Assembly (NCBI RefSeq): GCF_001905655.1
Contig: NZ_JMHT01000074.1
Span: 20,282 to 84,281 of the forward strand
Reading direction: 5' to 3'
Origin: Mycobacterium sp. ST-F2
GTDB taxonomy: Bacteria > Actinomycetota > Actinomycetes > Mycobacteriales > Mycobacteriaceae
Length of the DNA: 64,000 nt
Under the pieces are notes generated by a model. It saw nothing but the letters and a program-made list of their open reading frames with translations. It was not told where the DNA came from and searched no databases. The position numbers and the translations under genes are program-made. Of this stretch, positions 8,004-15,418 are shown piece by piece (position 1 is the first letter of the stretch; the number at the start of each line of letters is the position of its first letter).

Positions 8004-9134
8004 TCAAGGCCGATCAGCGAGCAGTCCGCGTTCCGCGAGTATGGGAGTGACGCCCTCGCCGAAGGTATAGGCCTCTTCCAGATGCGGATAGCCGGACAGG
8101 ATGAACTCGTCGAGACCGAGCTCGTGATACTCCGCGATACGGTCGGCGACCTGCTCATGACTGCCGACCAGGGCAGTGCCGGCGCCGCCGCGAACCAGCC
8201 CGATGCCGGCCCACAAGTTGGGGGACACCTCCAAGTTGTCGGTTCGGCCGCCGTGCAGGGCCGACATCCGCCGCTGGCCCTCCGACTGCGAATTACGCTG
8301 AATCTGTTGGGCGCGATTGATGCTCTCGGCATCGAGGCCTGCCAGCAGCTTGTCGGCCTGTGCCCACGCCTCCTCTTCGGTGGGGCGGCTGATGACGTGC
8401 AGACGAATCCCGAACCGCAGATCTCTGGTCGCCAGTCGCGGCCGGCCCAGGTTCTTGACCTGGTGGCGTACCGCATCGAGCTTCTCGGCGACCTGGGCGG
8501 GCGGTTCACCCCAGGTCAGGTAGACGTCGGCGTGTTCGGCGGCCACTTCCAGCGCTTCGGCCGAGGACCCGCCGAGGTAGATGTCAGGCCAGGTCTCGGC
8601 AGGGATGATGGTGGCGTTCTCCACCGACAGGTGTTTGCCGGTGAAGGTCACCGGTTCGCCGGACCACAGTTGCCGGAAGATCGTCAGGAACTCGGCGGCC
8701 CGCTCATAGCGTTCTGCCTTGCCGAGATGGTCGCCGTAGCGGCGCTGTTCGACGTCGTCGCCGCCGGTAACGACGTTGAGCAGCAAGCGATTCCGCGAGA
8801 TTCGCTGGTATGTGGCGGCGGCCTGGGCAACCAGTGTCGGCGCTTGCAATCCGGGCCGGAAGGCCACCAGATACTTGAACCCTACGGTGCGTTGGGTCAG
8901 CGCCGCCGTGAACACCCAGGCGTCCTCACACCAGCTGCTGGTGGGAGTCAAGGCGCCGGTGAACCCGAGCCGCTCCGCGGCACCGGCCACCAGGGCGAGG
9001 TAGTCCAGGTCGGGGGCGCGGTCCGCGCCGAAGGCGTCCGCTCGGCTGCCGGCCGCGCCGACGGCGTTGCCAAGACTCAGGTCGCTGCGTGAGTCGCCGT
9101 TGGTGGGCAGGAACCAGTGCAGAGTGATCGCCAT
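8004..9134 (-). CDS. ssuD: FMNH2-dependent alkanesulfonate monooxygenase (SsuD, LLM class)
   Basis: A 376-residue bacterial-luciferase-like TIM-barrel monooxygenase that cleaves sulfonates to aldehyde plus sulfite using FMNH2 and oxygen. Matching SsuD features are WFLPTNGDSRSD near the start, the SSWCEDAW loop with Cys, NVVTGGDDVE, DIYLGGSSAEALEVAAEHAD, the long stretch NLWAGIGLVRGGAGTALVG and the terminal SGYPHLEEAY. The length agrees with the family. It would supply sulfur under sulfate limitation. It is the first full gene of a minus-strand operon with the SfnB-like gene. A leader ORF of 18 codons ends four bases ahead of its ATG and may tune translation. Confidence 0.9.
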   Translation of the reverse strand: MAITLHWFLPTNGDSRSDLSLGNAVGAAGSRADAFGADRAPDLDYLALVAGAAERLGFTGALTPTSSWCEDAWVFTAALTQRTVGFKYLVAFRPGLQAPTLVAQAAATYQRISRNRLLLNVVTGGDDVEQRRYGDHLGKAERYERAAEFLTIFRQLWSGEPVTFTGKHLSVENATIIPAETWPDIYLGGSSAEALEVAAEHADVYLTWGEPPAQVAEKLDAVRHQVKNLGRPRLATRDLRFGIRLHVISRPTEEEAWAQADKLLAGLDAESINRAQQIQRNSQSEGQRRMSALHGGRTDNLEVSPNLWAGIGLVRGGAGTALVGSHEQVADRIAEYHELGLDEFILSGYPHLEEAYTFGEGVTPILAERGLLADRP

Positions 9135-9138
9135 CGGT

Positions 9139-9195
9139 CTACCGGTGCCGCGAGAGCTCGGGGCGCGCAGGATCAGTGGTGGTCAGAACGGTCAT
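9139..9195 (-). CDS. Short upstream ORF (18 codons) ahead of ssuD, possible leader peptide
   Basis: On the minus strand an ATG at 9195, preceded by the ribosome-binding-like GGGAGTTGAGCC, reads MTVLTTTDPARPELSRHR and stops at 9139, four bases before the ssuD ATG. The placement suits reinitiation or translational coupling. It contains no cysteine or methionine run, so it is not an obvious sulfur-responsive attenuator. It may instead be the surviving N-terminus of a deleted gene, since remnants exist at the other end of this operon. I see no homologue by eye. Confidence 0.4.
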   Translation of the reverse strand: MTVLTTTDPARPELSRHR

Positions 9196-9442
9196 GGCTC
9201 AACTCCCGGAAACGTAGCGCCGCCGCTGAAAATGCAGTCGCGAAATCAGGCGGTTCGCTCTGGAATATAGAACGCAGCACGGCCGCCCGGTGCGGTCCTT
9301 GATCCGGCTCCAGCGGTCGCGAGAGGCCTGACCACCGGCAGTGTCGTCGATCCGCTAAAGATCATTCTGATTCCAACGGTGGCCTGGTTTCGCGACAGTA
9401 TCGGCGTGCAGCCGCTCAATTCGATCGAGCGAATGCCAACGC

Positions 9443-10243
9443 TCAGCGCCGCTGGACCAACAGCGTCTGCGCTGACGTCCCGATAAAGCCCTGCTCGTCG
9501 AACAACTCGGCCGTCGTCGACCCGAGGCCGTCGGGCCCGATCGAACCGCGCGCCCGCAGGCAGAACTCCGAGCCGACCGGAGCGCGGTGCAGGTGCACCG
9601 TCGTGTCGGTGTTCATGAACATGAACTCGTCCGGATCCAGCGCCGCGCCAACGCCATTCGCGGAATCGACGACCATCGCCAGCCGCTGCAGGTCGGTCGT
9701 CTCCTCGTCGTCCACCAGTGAGATCAACGGCCGCATCCACACCACCGCGGCGTTGGCATCGTCGGGCTGCGGCACCCAGGTGACGGTCTCCAGATAGCCT
9801 GGCCGGCCCTGCCACAAATGCCGGAAACCCGTGTCGGGCACGCGCCCCATCGGCGGGTAGCGATCCAGCGCGGCGTCCCGGGTGTCACTGGTGGCGATCA
9901 GCCACGCCGACATCCGCGCCACCGCGCGCTCGGACCCGTCAGGTTGGGTTGCCGTCATCTCCGCGGTCATCATGCAGATACGAGAACCCGGCCGCGACAC
10001 CCAGGCCCGAACCGCAACGGGCACAACGGGAATGGCGCCCAAGATGTCGAGGGCCAGCCGGCCCACCTGCATGCCGCGGCCGGCAGCGAGCTCCTCGATC
10101 ACTTTGGTCAACAGCGCCAGCGGCGGTGACCCGTGCTGAATGCTGGTATCCCAGTTGCTGCCGGTGCCTTCGGTCGATTCGAACCGTTGCAGATCGCCGC
10201 CAACGCCACCGCCGTCGAGCCGACGGTAATAGCAGTCGATCAT
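9443..10243 (-). CDS. Acyl-CoA thioesterase-like protein, double-hotdog (TesB-like) family
   Basis: A 266-residue protein with two hotdog repeats: an N-terminal half with HGSPPLALLTKVIEELAAGR, which carries the hotdog helix, and a C-terminal half with MVVDSANGVGAALDPDEFMF and NTDTTVHLHRAPVGSEFCL. TesB-like double-hotdog proteins hydrolyse acyl-CoA esters; the Asp-Thr-rich active-site pattern (NTDTTVH) is visible. The frame opens further upstream, but ATG 10243 overlaps the stop of the RecB-like gene by four bases (ATGA), a clear coupling signal, so I use it. The pairing of a thioesterase with a RecB-like nuclease is seen in mycobacteria and probably reflects operon history more than shared function. 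The substrate is unknown. Confidence 0.8.
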   Translation of the reverse strand: MIDCYYRRLDGGGVGGDLQRFESTEGTGSNWDTSIQHGSPPLALLTKVIEELAAGRGMQVGRLALDILGAIPVVPVAVRAWVSRPGSRICMMTAEMTATQPDGSERAVARMSAWLIATSDTRDAALDRYPPMGRVPDTGFRHLWQGRPGYLETVTWVPQPDDANAAVVWMRPLISLVDDEETTDLQRLAMVVDSANGVGAALDPDEFMFMNTDTTVHLHRAPVGSEFCLRARGSIGPDGLGSTTAELFDEQGFIGTSAQTLLVQRR

Positions 10244-11073
10244 GCGGCGCCGAAGTTGTCGGGCCAGCCGGGATACGGCGGGGGAGTGCCACCGAAGGCG
10301 GGACACAGGTCCTGATGCGTACACCAGGAACAGAGCTTGGACGGGTTGGGCCGGAAATCACCGGTCTCGCCCGACTTCTGAATGGCGTGCCAGATGGCCA
10401 TCAGCGTCTTCTCGAACCTTTCCAACTCGGCCAGGTCGGGGCTGTAGTCGAGCACCTGACCGTCGGCCAGATACAGCAGCCGCAGCCGCGCGGGCACCAC
10501 GCCGCGCATGCGCAGCAGAGCCACTGCGTAGAACTTCATCTGGAACATGGCCTTGAACTCGGCCAGGGCCCGGGCCGCGGGCGGGGCCTTGCCGGTCTTG
10601 TAGTCGACCACGCGCAGCTCACCCGTCGGCGCGACATCGATCCGGTCGACGAATCCGCGCAGCAGCGTGCCGTCGGACAGCTCGACCTCGACGCGCTGCT
10701 CGCAGCACTGCGGGTCGAACCGCGTCGGATCCTCGAGCCGGTAGTAGCCCGACAACAAGGTGCGGGCCTCGTCGAGCAGCGTCTCCCGTAGCTCGGGTGC
10801 GATCTCGTCAGCCAGCTCGGGCTTCTCCGCCACCACCGCATCCCAGGCCGGCGTGACCAGGGACAGCGCGGTCTCGGGCACCCGGTCCGTCGCCGGCAGC
10901 GCGTACAGCCGCTCCAACGCGGCGTGCACCACCGAACCACGCAACTGCGCGGTCGACGGCGGCTCCGGCAGCCGGTCGATGGCCCGGAAGCGGTAGAGCA
11001 GCGGGCACTGCTTGAAGTCACCGGCACGCGACGGCGACAGTGCAGGCCGTCGGACAGCGGCGGCCGAAGTCAT
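10240..11073 (-). CDS. Stand-alone RecB-like PD-(D/E)XK nuclease with an iron-sulfur cluster motif
   Basis: A 277-residue single-domain nuclease. The nuclease core shows GSVVHAALERLY (His near residue 50), GFVDRIDV (Asp), and VVDYKTGK (the D-x-K catalytic pair near residues 157-159), followed by QMKFYAVALL. Four cysteines, C23, C248, C251 and C257, match the AddB/Cas4-type arrangement that binds a 4Fe-4S cluster and staples the domain ends. Unlike RecB or AddAB there is no helicase domain. The gene corresponds in context to M. tuberculosis Rv2119. The frame is open to 11970, but ATG 11073 follows a mini-ORF whose stop overlaps it. DNA end-processing or repair is likely; the actual substrate is not known. 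Confidence 0.86.
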   Translation of the reverse strand: MTSAAAVRRPALSPSRAGDFKQCPLLYRFRAIDRLPEPPSTAQLRGSVVHAALERLYALPATDRVPETALSLVTPAWDAVVAEKPELADEIAPELRETLLDEARTLLSGYYRLEDPTRFDPQCCEQRVEVELSDGTLLRGFVDRIDVAPTGELRVVDYKTGKAPPAARALAEFKAMFQMKFYAVALLRMRGVVPARLRLLYLADGQVLDYSPDLAELERFEKTLMAIWHAIQKSGETGDFRPNPSKLCSWCTHQDLCPAFGGTPPPYPGWPDNFGAA

Positions 11074-11111
11074 GCGCGATCCGCCTTCGGTTCCTCGCTC
11101 GCGGTGGTCAT
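11070..11111 (-). CDS. Mini-ORF MTTASEEPKADRA overlapping the start of the RecB-like gene
   Basis: An ATG at 11111 opens 13 codons whose TGA shares bases with the ATG of the nuclease gene (ATGA). A nearly identical DNA segment and the same peptide ending KADRA stand before pafC at 53199-53237. Here no gene precedes it on this strand, so it is the first ORF of its transcript. The most likely role is to load ribosomes and hand them on by termination-reinitiation; the peptide itself need not act. Confidence 0.55.
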   Translation of the reverse strand: MTTASEEPKADRA

Positions 11112-11193
11112 GCCAGCAGCTTAGGGCCGCCCCACGACAGAATTCGCGAACCCCGGCCGTCTGCCCGGACGGGTCGGCTGGCAGGCTGGCCCG

Positions 11194-12051
11194 GTGAGAA
11201 TCACCGGACCCTTCACCGTCGGCGACCGCGTCCAACTGACCGACGCCAAAGGCCGGCACTACACGATGGTGCTGGCGACGGGTGGGGAGTTCCACACGCA
11301 CCGCGGCATCATCGCCCACGATTCGGTGATCGACCAGCCCGAGGGCAGCGTCGTCAAATCCACCAACGGCGACCCCTTCCTGGTGCTGCGCCCACTGCTG
11401 ATCGACTACGTCCTCTCGATGCCGCGCGGCGCCCAGGTGATCTACCCCAAGGACGCCGCCCAGATTGTGCACGAGGGCGACATCTTCCCGGGCGCAAGGG
11501 TTTTGGAGGCCGGCGCCGGCTCGGGCGCGCTGACGTGTTCGTTGTTGCGGGCCGTCGGTCCGGGTGGTTCGGTGACGTCCTACGAGGTCCGTGACGACCA
11601 CGCCGTGCACGCGGTGCGCAACGTCGAGACATTCTTCGGCGAGCGGCCCGAGAACTGGAACCTGGTCATCGCCGACCTGAACGACTACGACGGTGCGTCG
11701 GGGGCGAGCGAAGCGACGGGGGGTGGCGAGGTCGACCGCGTGGTGCTCGACATGCTCGCGCCGTGGGACGTGCTGGAGACGGTCTCGAAAGCGCTCGTCC
11801 CGGGTGGCGTCCTGATCGTCTACGTCGCGACCGTCACGCAGCTGTCCAAGACGGTCGAGGCACTGCGCGAGCAGCAGTGCTGGACCGAGCCGCGGTCGTG
11901 GGAGTCGCTGCAACGCGGCTGGGACGTCGTCGGCCTGGCGGTGCGCCCCCAGCACTCGATGCGCGGCCACACCGCGTTCCTGATCAGTGCCCGCCGGCTG
12001 GCCCCGGGGGCAGTGACGCCGCAGCCGCTGCGGCGCAAGCGCAACATCTAG
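11194..12051 (+). CDS. trmI: tRNA (adenine-58-N1)-methyltransferase TrmI
   Basis: A 285-residue class I methyltransferase that makes m1A58 in the T-loop of tRNA, as its M. tuberculosis counterpart Rv2118c does. Visible motifs are HTHRGIIAHDSVIDQPEGS in the N-terminal beta domain, YPKDAAQIVHEGDIFPGARV, the SAM loop EAGAGSGALT, LDMLAPWDVL and the C-terminal QHSMRGHTAFL. The start is the GTG at 11194. Compared with my memory of Rv2118c, the loop between IADLNDYDG and VDRVVLD is longer, reading ASGASEATGGGE; it is encoded by the dispersed repeat at 11704-11721, so a repeat appears to have inserted in frame into a surface loop. The gene converges with DUF503 with a four-base overlap of stop codons. 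Confidence 0.93.
   Translation: MRITGPFTVGDRVQLTDAKGRHYTMVLATGGEFHTHRGIIAHDSVIDQPEGSVVKSTNGDPFLVLRPLLIDYVLSMPRGAQVIYPKDAAQIVHEGDIFPGARVLEAGAGSGALTCSLLRAVGPGGSVTSYEVRDDHAVHAVRNVETFFGERPENWNLVIADLNDYDGASGASEATGGGEVDRVVLDMLAPWDVLETVSKALVPGGVLIVYVATVTQLSKTVEALREQQCWTEPRSWESLQRGWDVVGLAVRPQHSMRGHTAFLISARRLAPGAVTPQPLRRKRNI
11704..11721 (+). repeat. Dispersed repeat GCGAGCGAAGCGACGGGG, copy inside trmI
   Basis: This 18-base word occurs identically at 61217-61234, 61284-61301 and 61317-61334. Here it is in the trmI coding sequence and adds the residues ASEATG within a loop. All four copies are on the plus strand in this window. The sequence has no inverted repeat of useful length. Confidence 0.75.
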
Positions 12052-12341
12052 TCGTCGCTGCTGATCAAACCCCGTCGCACAGACAACAATTCGATCTCAG
12101 GTCGCGCGGCGACCAGACGTTCGGCGGCGTCGAGAAGATCGACGACGTGCCGGTGGTCGGCCGCCACCGCCGACATTCCGATCAGGGCCCGCCGGTGCAG
12201 GTCCTGATTACCGCTTTCCGCCGCAGCGACCAGGAACCTGCGGCGCAGTTCGGCGATGATCGGCCGGATCACCGAGCGCTTCTCCTTCAGCGAATGCACG
12301 TCGCCCAGCAACACGTCGAACTCCAGCCACCCGATCCACAC
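12048..12341 (-). CDS. DUF503 (YlxP-like) small protein
   Basis: A 97-residue DUF503 protein starting at GTG 12341. The family signature is HSLKEKRSVIRPIIAELRRRF near residues 16-36, followed by ALIGMSAVAADHRHVVDLLD. Members are ferredoxin-like small proteins found with ribosome-maturation genes in Firmicutes (YlxP) and with the lppK-mpa region in mycobacteria (Rv2117). The function is unproven; RNA or ribosome association has been suggested from context. It is the third gene of a minus-strand group after the MTB12-like and LppK-like genes, with six bases between it and lppK. Confidence 0.88.
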   Translation of the reverse strand: MWIGWLEFDVLLGDVHSLKEKRSVIRPIIAELRRRFLVAAAESGNQDLHRRALIGMSAVAADHRHVVDLLDAAERLVAARPEIELLSVRRGLISSDD

Positions 12342-12347
12342 GCAGAC

Positions 12348-12875
12348 TCAACGCGCGGGCGGCGCCGCAGTTCCCGGAGCGCCGGTTTGTCCCAGCTTCA
12401 GCAGCAGGGTCGCCGTCCGCCGGTTCAGCTGCCAGCCGTCCTTGATGGGACTGAACTCCATGGGGAACGTGAACTTGTTGTCCGGCGTGGCGACGGGACT
12501 CATCGTGATGGTCGCGACGATGTCGCCCGGCTGCCCGGACGACCACAGCAGGTCCGTCGCCGTCACCGTCATGGGATTGAAGCCGTTGTCGCGCAGCGCT
12601 CTGGTGAAGCTGTCGAGCGCGGCCTCGTCCTCGGCGGTGCCGTATTGGATCAGTCCGATCTTTTGTGCCGAGGGCACCGCCGGGTCCGCGATTTTGTACA
12701 GCACCGCGGTGAGCGCGTCGGGCGCCGGCAGCGGTGCGGCCTTGGGTGCCCTGGTTTCGGTGGTCAGCAGTGAACGGGGCATCGGGTCGGCAGGCGGCTC
12801 GACGTGTTCACTGCACCCGGTCAACCCGATCGCCGCCGCGATGGCGGCGATCAAGCTTCCGCGGGCTGGCTTCAC
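12348..12875 (-). CDS. lppK: LppK-like lipoprotein
   Basis: A 175-residue lipoprotein starting at GTG 12875. A positive N-terminus and hydrophobic helix lead to the lipobox LTGC with the lipidated Cys at residue 21. The mature part has a proline-rich linker, then a domain ending in FSPIKDGWQLNRRTATLLL. That ending resembles FVAGPSPTGWQLSKGSAMALL at the end of the neighbouring secreted MTB12-like protein, so the two appear to be tandem paralogues, one membrane-anchored and one soluble. The position corresponds to Rv2116 (lppK) next to mpa in M. tuberculosis. It should sit on the outer face of the cytoplasmic membrane; the function is unknown. Confidence 0.87.
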   Translation of the reverse strand: MKPARGSLIAAIAAAIGLTGCSEHVEPPADPMPRSLLTTETRAPKAAPLPAPDALTAVLYKIADPAVPSAQKIGLIQYGTAEDEAALDSFTRALRDNGFNPMTVTATDLLWSSGQPGDIVATITMSPVATPDNKFTFPMEFSPIKDGWQLNRRTATLLLKLGQTGAPGTAAPPAR

Positions 12876-12891
12876 CGGCTCCTCCTGGCGG

Positions 12892-13389
12892 CTACTTCAC
12901 CGACGACAGCAGGGCCATGGCCGACCCCTTGGACAGTTGCCAGCCGGTCGGGCTGGGGCCGGCGACGAAGGTCAGCGGCTGCGCAGCGGTGGCTCCGGTG
13001 GCGGCCGTGGCGGTGACGTTGGCCGTCGCGGTGCCGTCTCCGAGGTCATCGATGTCGGCAACGGCAAAGCTCATGGGGAACACGCCCTGCTTCACGGCGT
13101 TGCTGTACGCCCGGTCGGCGGTGATGGCCTCGAGCCGGCCGACGCCGCCCTGGATGTAGCTGCCCTTGGACCCGGCGAAGCTGCCGGCGGCCGTCAGCCC
13201 GGTGAGCGTGGACACCAGCGACGCCTGCAGGCCGGGCGCGGGCGCCTGGGGCAGCGGCACCTGGCGAACAACGGGCGCGACCGCAGGGGAGGCCGGCACG
13301 GCCGTCTGGGAAGCCGACGTCGTACCGACGGCTGCCGCACCTACTAGGGCGGTGGCTGCGATGCCGGTGACGAGGGATTTGACGATCAC
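12892..13389 (-). CDS. Secreted low-molecular-weight antigen MTB12-like protein
   Basis: A 165-residue exported protein from GTG 13389. A Sec signal peptide is clear (SLVTGIAATALVGAAAVGTT, with likely cleavage after ASA-type residues near 27), followed by a proline-rich stretch and a compact domain containing ADIDDLGDGTATANVTAT and GPSPTGWQLSKGSAM. This matches the mycobacterial MTB12/CFP2 antigen family. It is the first gene of the group with the LppK-like and DUF503 genes, and diverges from mpa, leaving about 158 bp for both promoters. The same C-terminal GWQL motif occurs in the adjacent lipoprotein. Its physiological role is not known. Confidence 0.85.
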   Translation of the reverse strand: MIVKSLVTGIAATALVGAAAVGTTSASQTAVPASPAVAPVVRQVPLPQAPAPGLQASLVSTLTGLTAAGSFAGSKGSYIQGGVGRLEAITADRAYSNAVKQGVFPMSFAVADIDDLGDGTATANVTATAATGATAAQPLTFVAGPSPTGWQLSKGSAMALLSSVK

Positions 13390-13547
13390 TGCGGTCCTTT
13401 CGATGAGCCCGACTCGCGTATGAGGTTAACAGCGCGGTCAGGGCAACACCCGTGTGTCGCGATTCCTTGAGCGCCCATGAATGACGGATGGCCGGTAGCG
13501 TTGAGGTATCCGCCGCACCAACTTCCGGTGTGGGAAAGGAGCGCAAG

Positions 13548-15395
13548 ATGTCTGAAATGGATCGCCCGGACGCCTTCGGCAGCCCGGGCCTACCTCGTCA
13601 GAACCCCATGTCCAGCACCGATGCCGCCGAGTTGGCGCGGCTTCGCAGCGAGACTGCGGCGCTGCGCGAGCAGCTCGCGACTGCCGCCGCGACGCACCGC
13701 GGACCGCGTGACGTGCAGCAACTCGAAGCTCGTATCGATTCGCTGACGACTCGCAACGGCAAGCTGATGGACACCCTCAAAGAGGCGCGGCAGCAGTTGC
13801 TGGCGCTCCGCGAGGAGGTCGACCGGCTGGGGCAGCCGCCGAGCGGCTACGGCGTCCTGCTGCTCACCCACGACGACGACACCGTCGACGTCTTCACGTC
13901 CGGTCGGAAGATGCGGCTGTCGGTGTCGCCGAACATCGAGGTGTCCGAACTCAAGCAGGGCCAGACCGTCCGTCTCAACGAGGCGCTGACGGTCGTCGAG
14001 GCCGGCTCGTTCGAGGCGGTCGGTGAGATCAGCACCCTGCGCGAAATCCTGAACGACGGAAAGCGTGCCCTCGTCGTCGGCCATGCCGACGAGGAGCGCA
14101 TCGTCTGGCTCGCCGAGCCGCTGATCGCGCTCGAATACCTGGACCCTGAGGTCGCCGAGGTGCTCGAAGGCATCGACGACCTGGCGGACGAGCGGGCGCG
14201 CAAGCTGCGGCCGGGTGACTCGCTGTTGGTCGACAGCAAGGCCGGCTACGCCTTCGAGAGGATCCCGAAGGCCGAGGTCGAGGATCTGGTCCTCGAAGAG
14301 GTGCCCGATGTCAGCTACGAGGACATCGGTGGCCTGACCCGGCAGATCGAGCTGATCCGCGACGCGGTCGAGCTGCCGTTCCTGCACAAGGACCTGTACC
14401 GGGAGTACGCGCTGCGGCCGCCCAAGGGCGTGCTGCTGTACGGCCCTCCGGGTTGCGGCAAGACGCTCATCGCCAAGGCCGTCGCCAACTCGCTGGCCAA
14501 GAAGATGGCCGAGATCCGTGGCGACGACGCCCGGGAGGCGAAGAGCTACTTCCTGAACATCAAGGGCCCCGAGCTGCTGAACAAGTTCGTCGGCGAGACC
14601 GAGCGGCACATCCGCCTGATCTTCCAGCGGGCGCGCGAGAAGGCCTCCGAAGGCACCCCGGTGATCGTGTTCTTCGACGAGATGGACTCGATCTTCCGCA
14701 CCCGCGGTACCGGCGTGAGCTCCGACGTCGAGACCACGGTGGTGCCGCAGCTGCTGTCGGAGATCGACGGTGTCGAGGGCCTGGAGAACGTCATCGTCAT
14801 CGGCGCCTCCAACCGCGAGGACATGATCGACCCGGCCATCCTGCGGCCCGGCCGCCTGGACGTGAAGATCAAGATCGAGCGGCCGGATGCCGAAGCGGCA
14901 CAGGACATCTTCAGCAAGTACCTCACCGAGGAACTGCCGGTGCACGCCGACGACCTGGCCGAGTTCAACGGCGATCGGGCGCTGACCATCAAGGCCATGA
15001 TCGAGAAGATCGTGGACCGGATGTACGCCGAGATCGACGACAACCGCTTCCTGGAGGTCACCTACGCCAACGGCGACAAGGAAGTCATGTACTTCAAGGA
15101 CTTCAACTCCGGCGCCATGATCCAGAACGTCGTGGACCGGGCCAAGAAGTACGCCATCAAGTCGGTGCTGGAAACCCAGCAGCGTGGTCTGCGGGTGCAG
15201 CACCTGCTGGACTCGATCGTCGACGAGTTCGCCGAGAACGAGGACCTGCCCAACACCACCAACCCCGATGACTGGGCGCGGATTTCGGGCAAGAAGGGCG
15301 AGCGGATCGTCTACATCCGCACCCTGGTCACCGGCAAGTCCTCGAGTGCCAGCCGGGCCATCGACACCGAGAGCAACCTGGGTCAGTACCTGTAG
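13548..15395 (+). CDS. mpa: Mycobacterial proteasome ATPase Mpa/ARC
   Basis: A 615-residue AAA+ unfoldase that recognises pupylated proteins and feeds them to the 20S proteasome. From the N-terminus: a coiled coil at about residues 30-90 (AELARLRSETAALREQLA), which binds Pup; tandem OB domains with YGVLLLTHDDDTVDVF; then the AAA+ module with Walker A GPPGCGKT, Walker B VIVFFDEMDS and sensor/arginine region RPGRLDVKIKIERPD. It ends in GQYL, the penultimate-tyrosine motif that docks into the proteasome alpha ring. ATG 13548 has a strong ribosome binding site (GGAAAGGAG); the longer frame from 13488 is not needed. It is separated from dop by one antisense membrane-protein gene, as in M. tuberculosis. 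Confidence 0.97.
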   Translation: MSEMDRPDAFGSPGLPRQNPMSSTDAAELARLRSETAALREQLATAAATHRGPRDVQQLEARIDSLTTRNGKLMDTLKEARQQLLALREEVDRLGQPPSGYGVLLLTHDDDTVDVFTSGRKMRLSVSPNIEVSELKQGQTVRLNEALTVVEAGSFEAVGEISTLREILNDGKRALVVGHADEERIVWLAEPLIALEYLDPEVAEVLEGIDDLADERARKLRPGDSLLVDSKAGYAFERIPKAEVEDLVLEEVPDVSYEDIGGLTRQIELIRDAVELPFLHKDLYREYALRPPKGVLLYGPPGCGKTLIAKAVANSLAKKMAEIRGDDAREAKSYFLNIKGPELLNKFVGETERHIRLIFQRAREKASEGTPVIVFFDEMDSIFRTRGTGVSSDVETTVVPQLLSEIDGVEGLENVIVIGASNREDMIDPAILRPGRLDVKIKIERPDAEAAQDIFSKYLTEELPVHADDLAEFNGDRALTIKAMIEKIVDRMYAEIDDNRFLEVTYANGDKEVMYFKDFNSGAMIQNVVDRAKKYAIKSVLETQQRGLRVQHLLDSIVDEFAENEDLPNTTNPDDWARISGKKGERIVYIRTLVTGKSSSASRAIDTESNLGQYL

Positions 15396-15418
15396 TACTC
15401 CCGCTCGCCGATCGCGGC

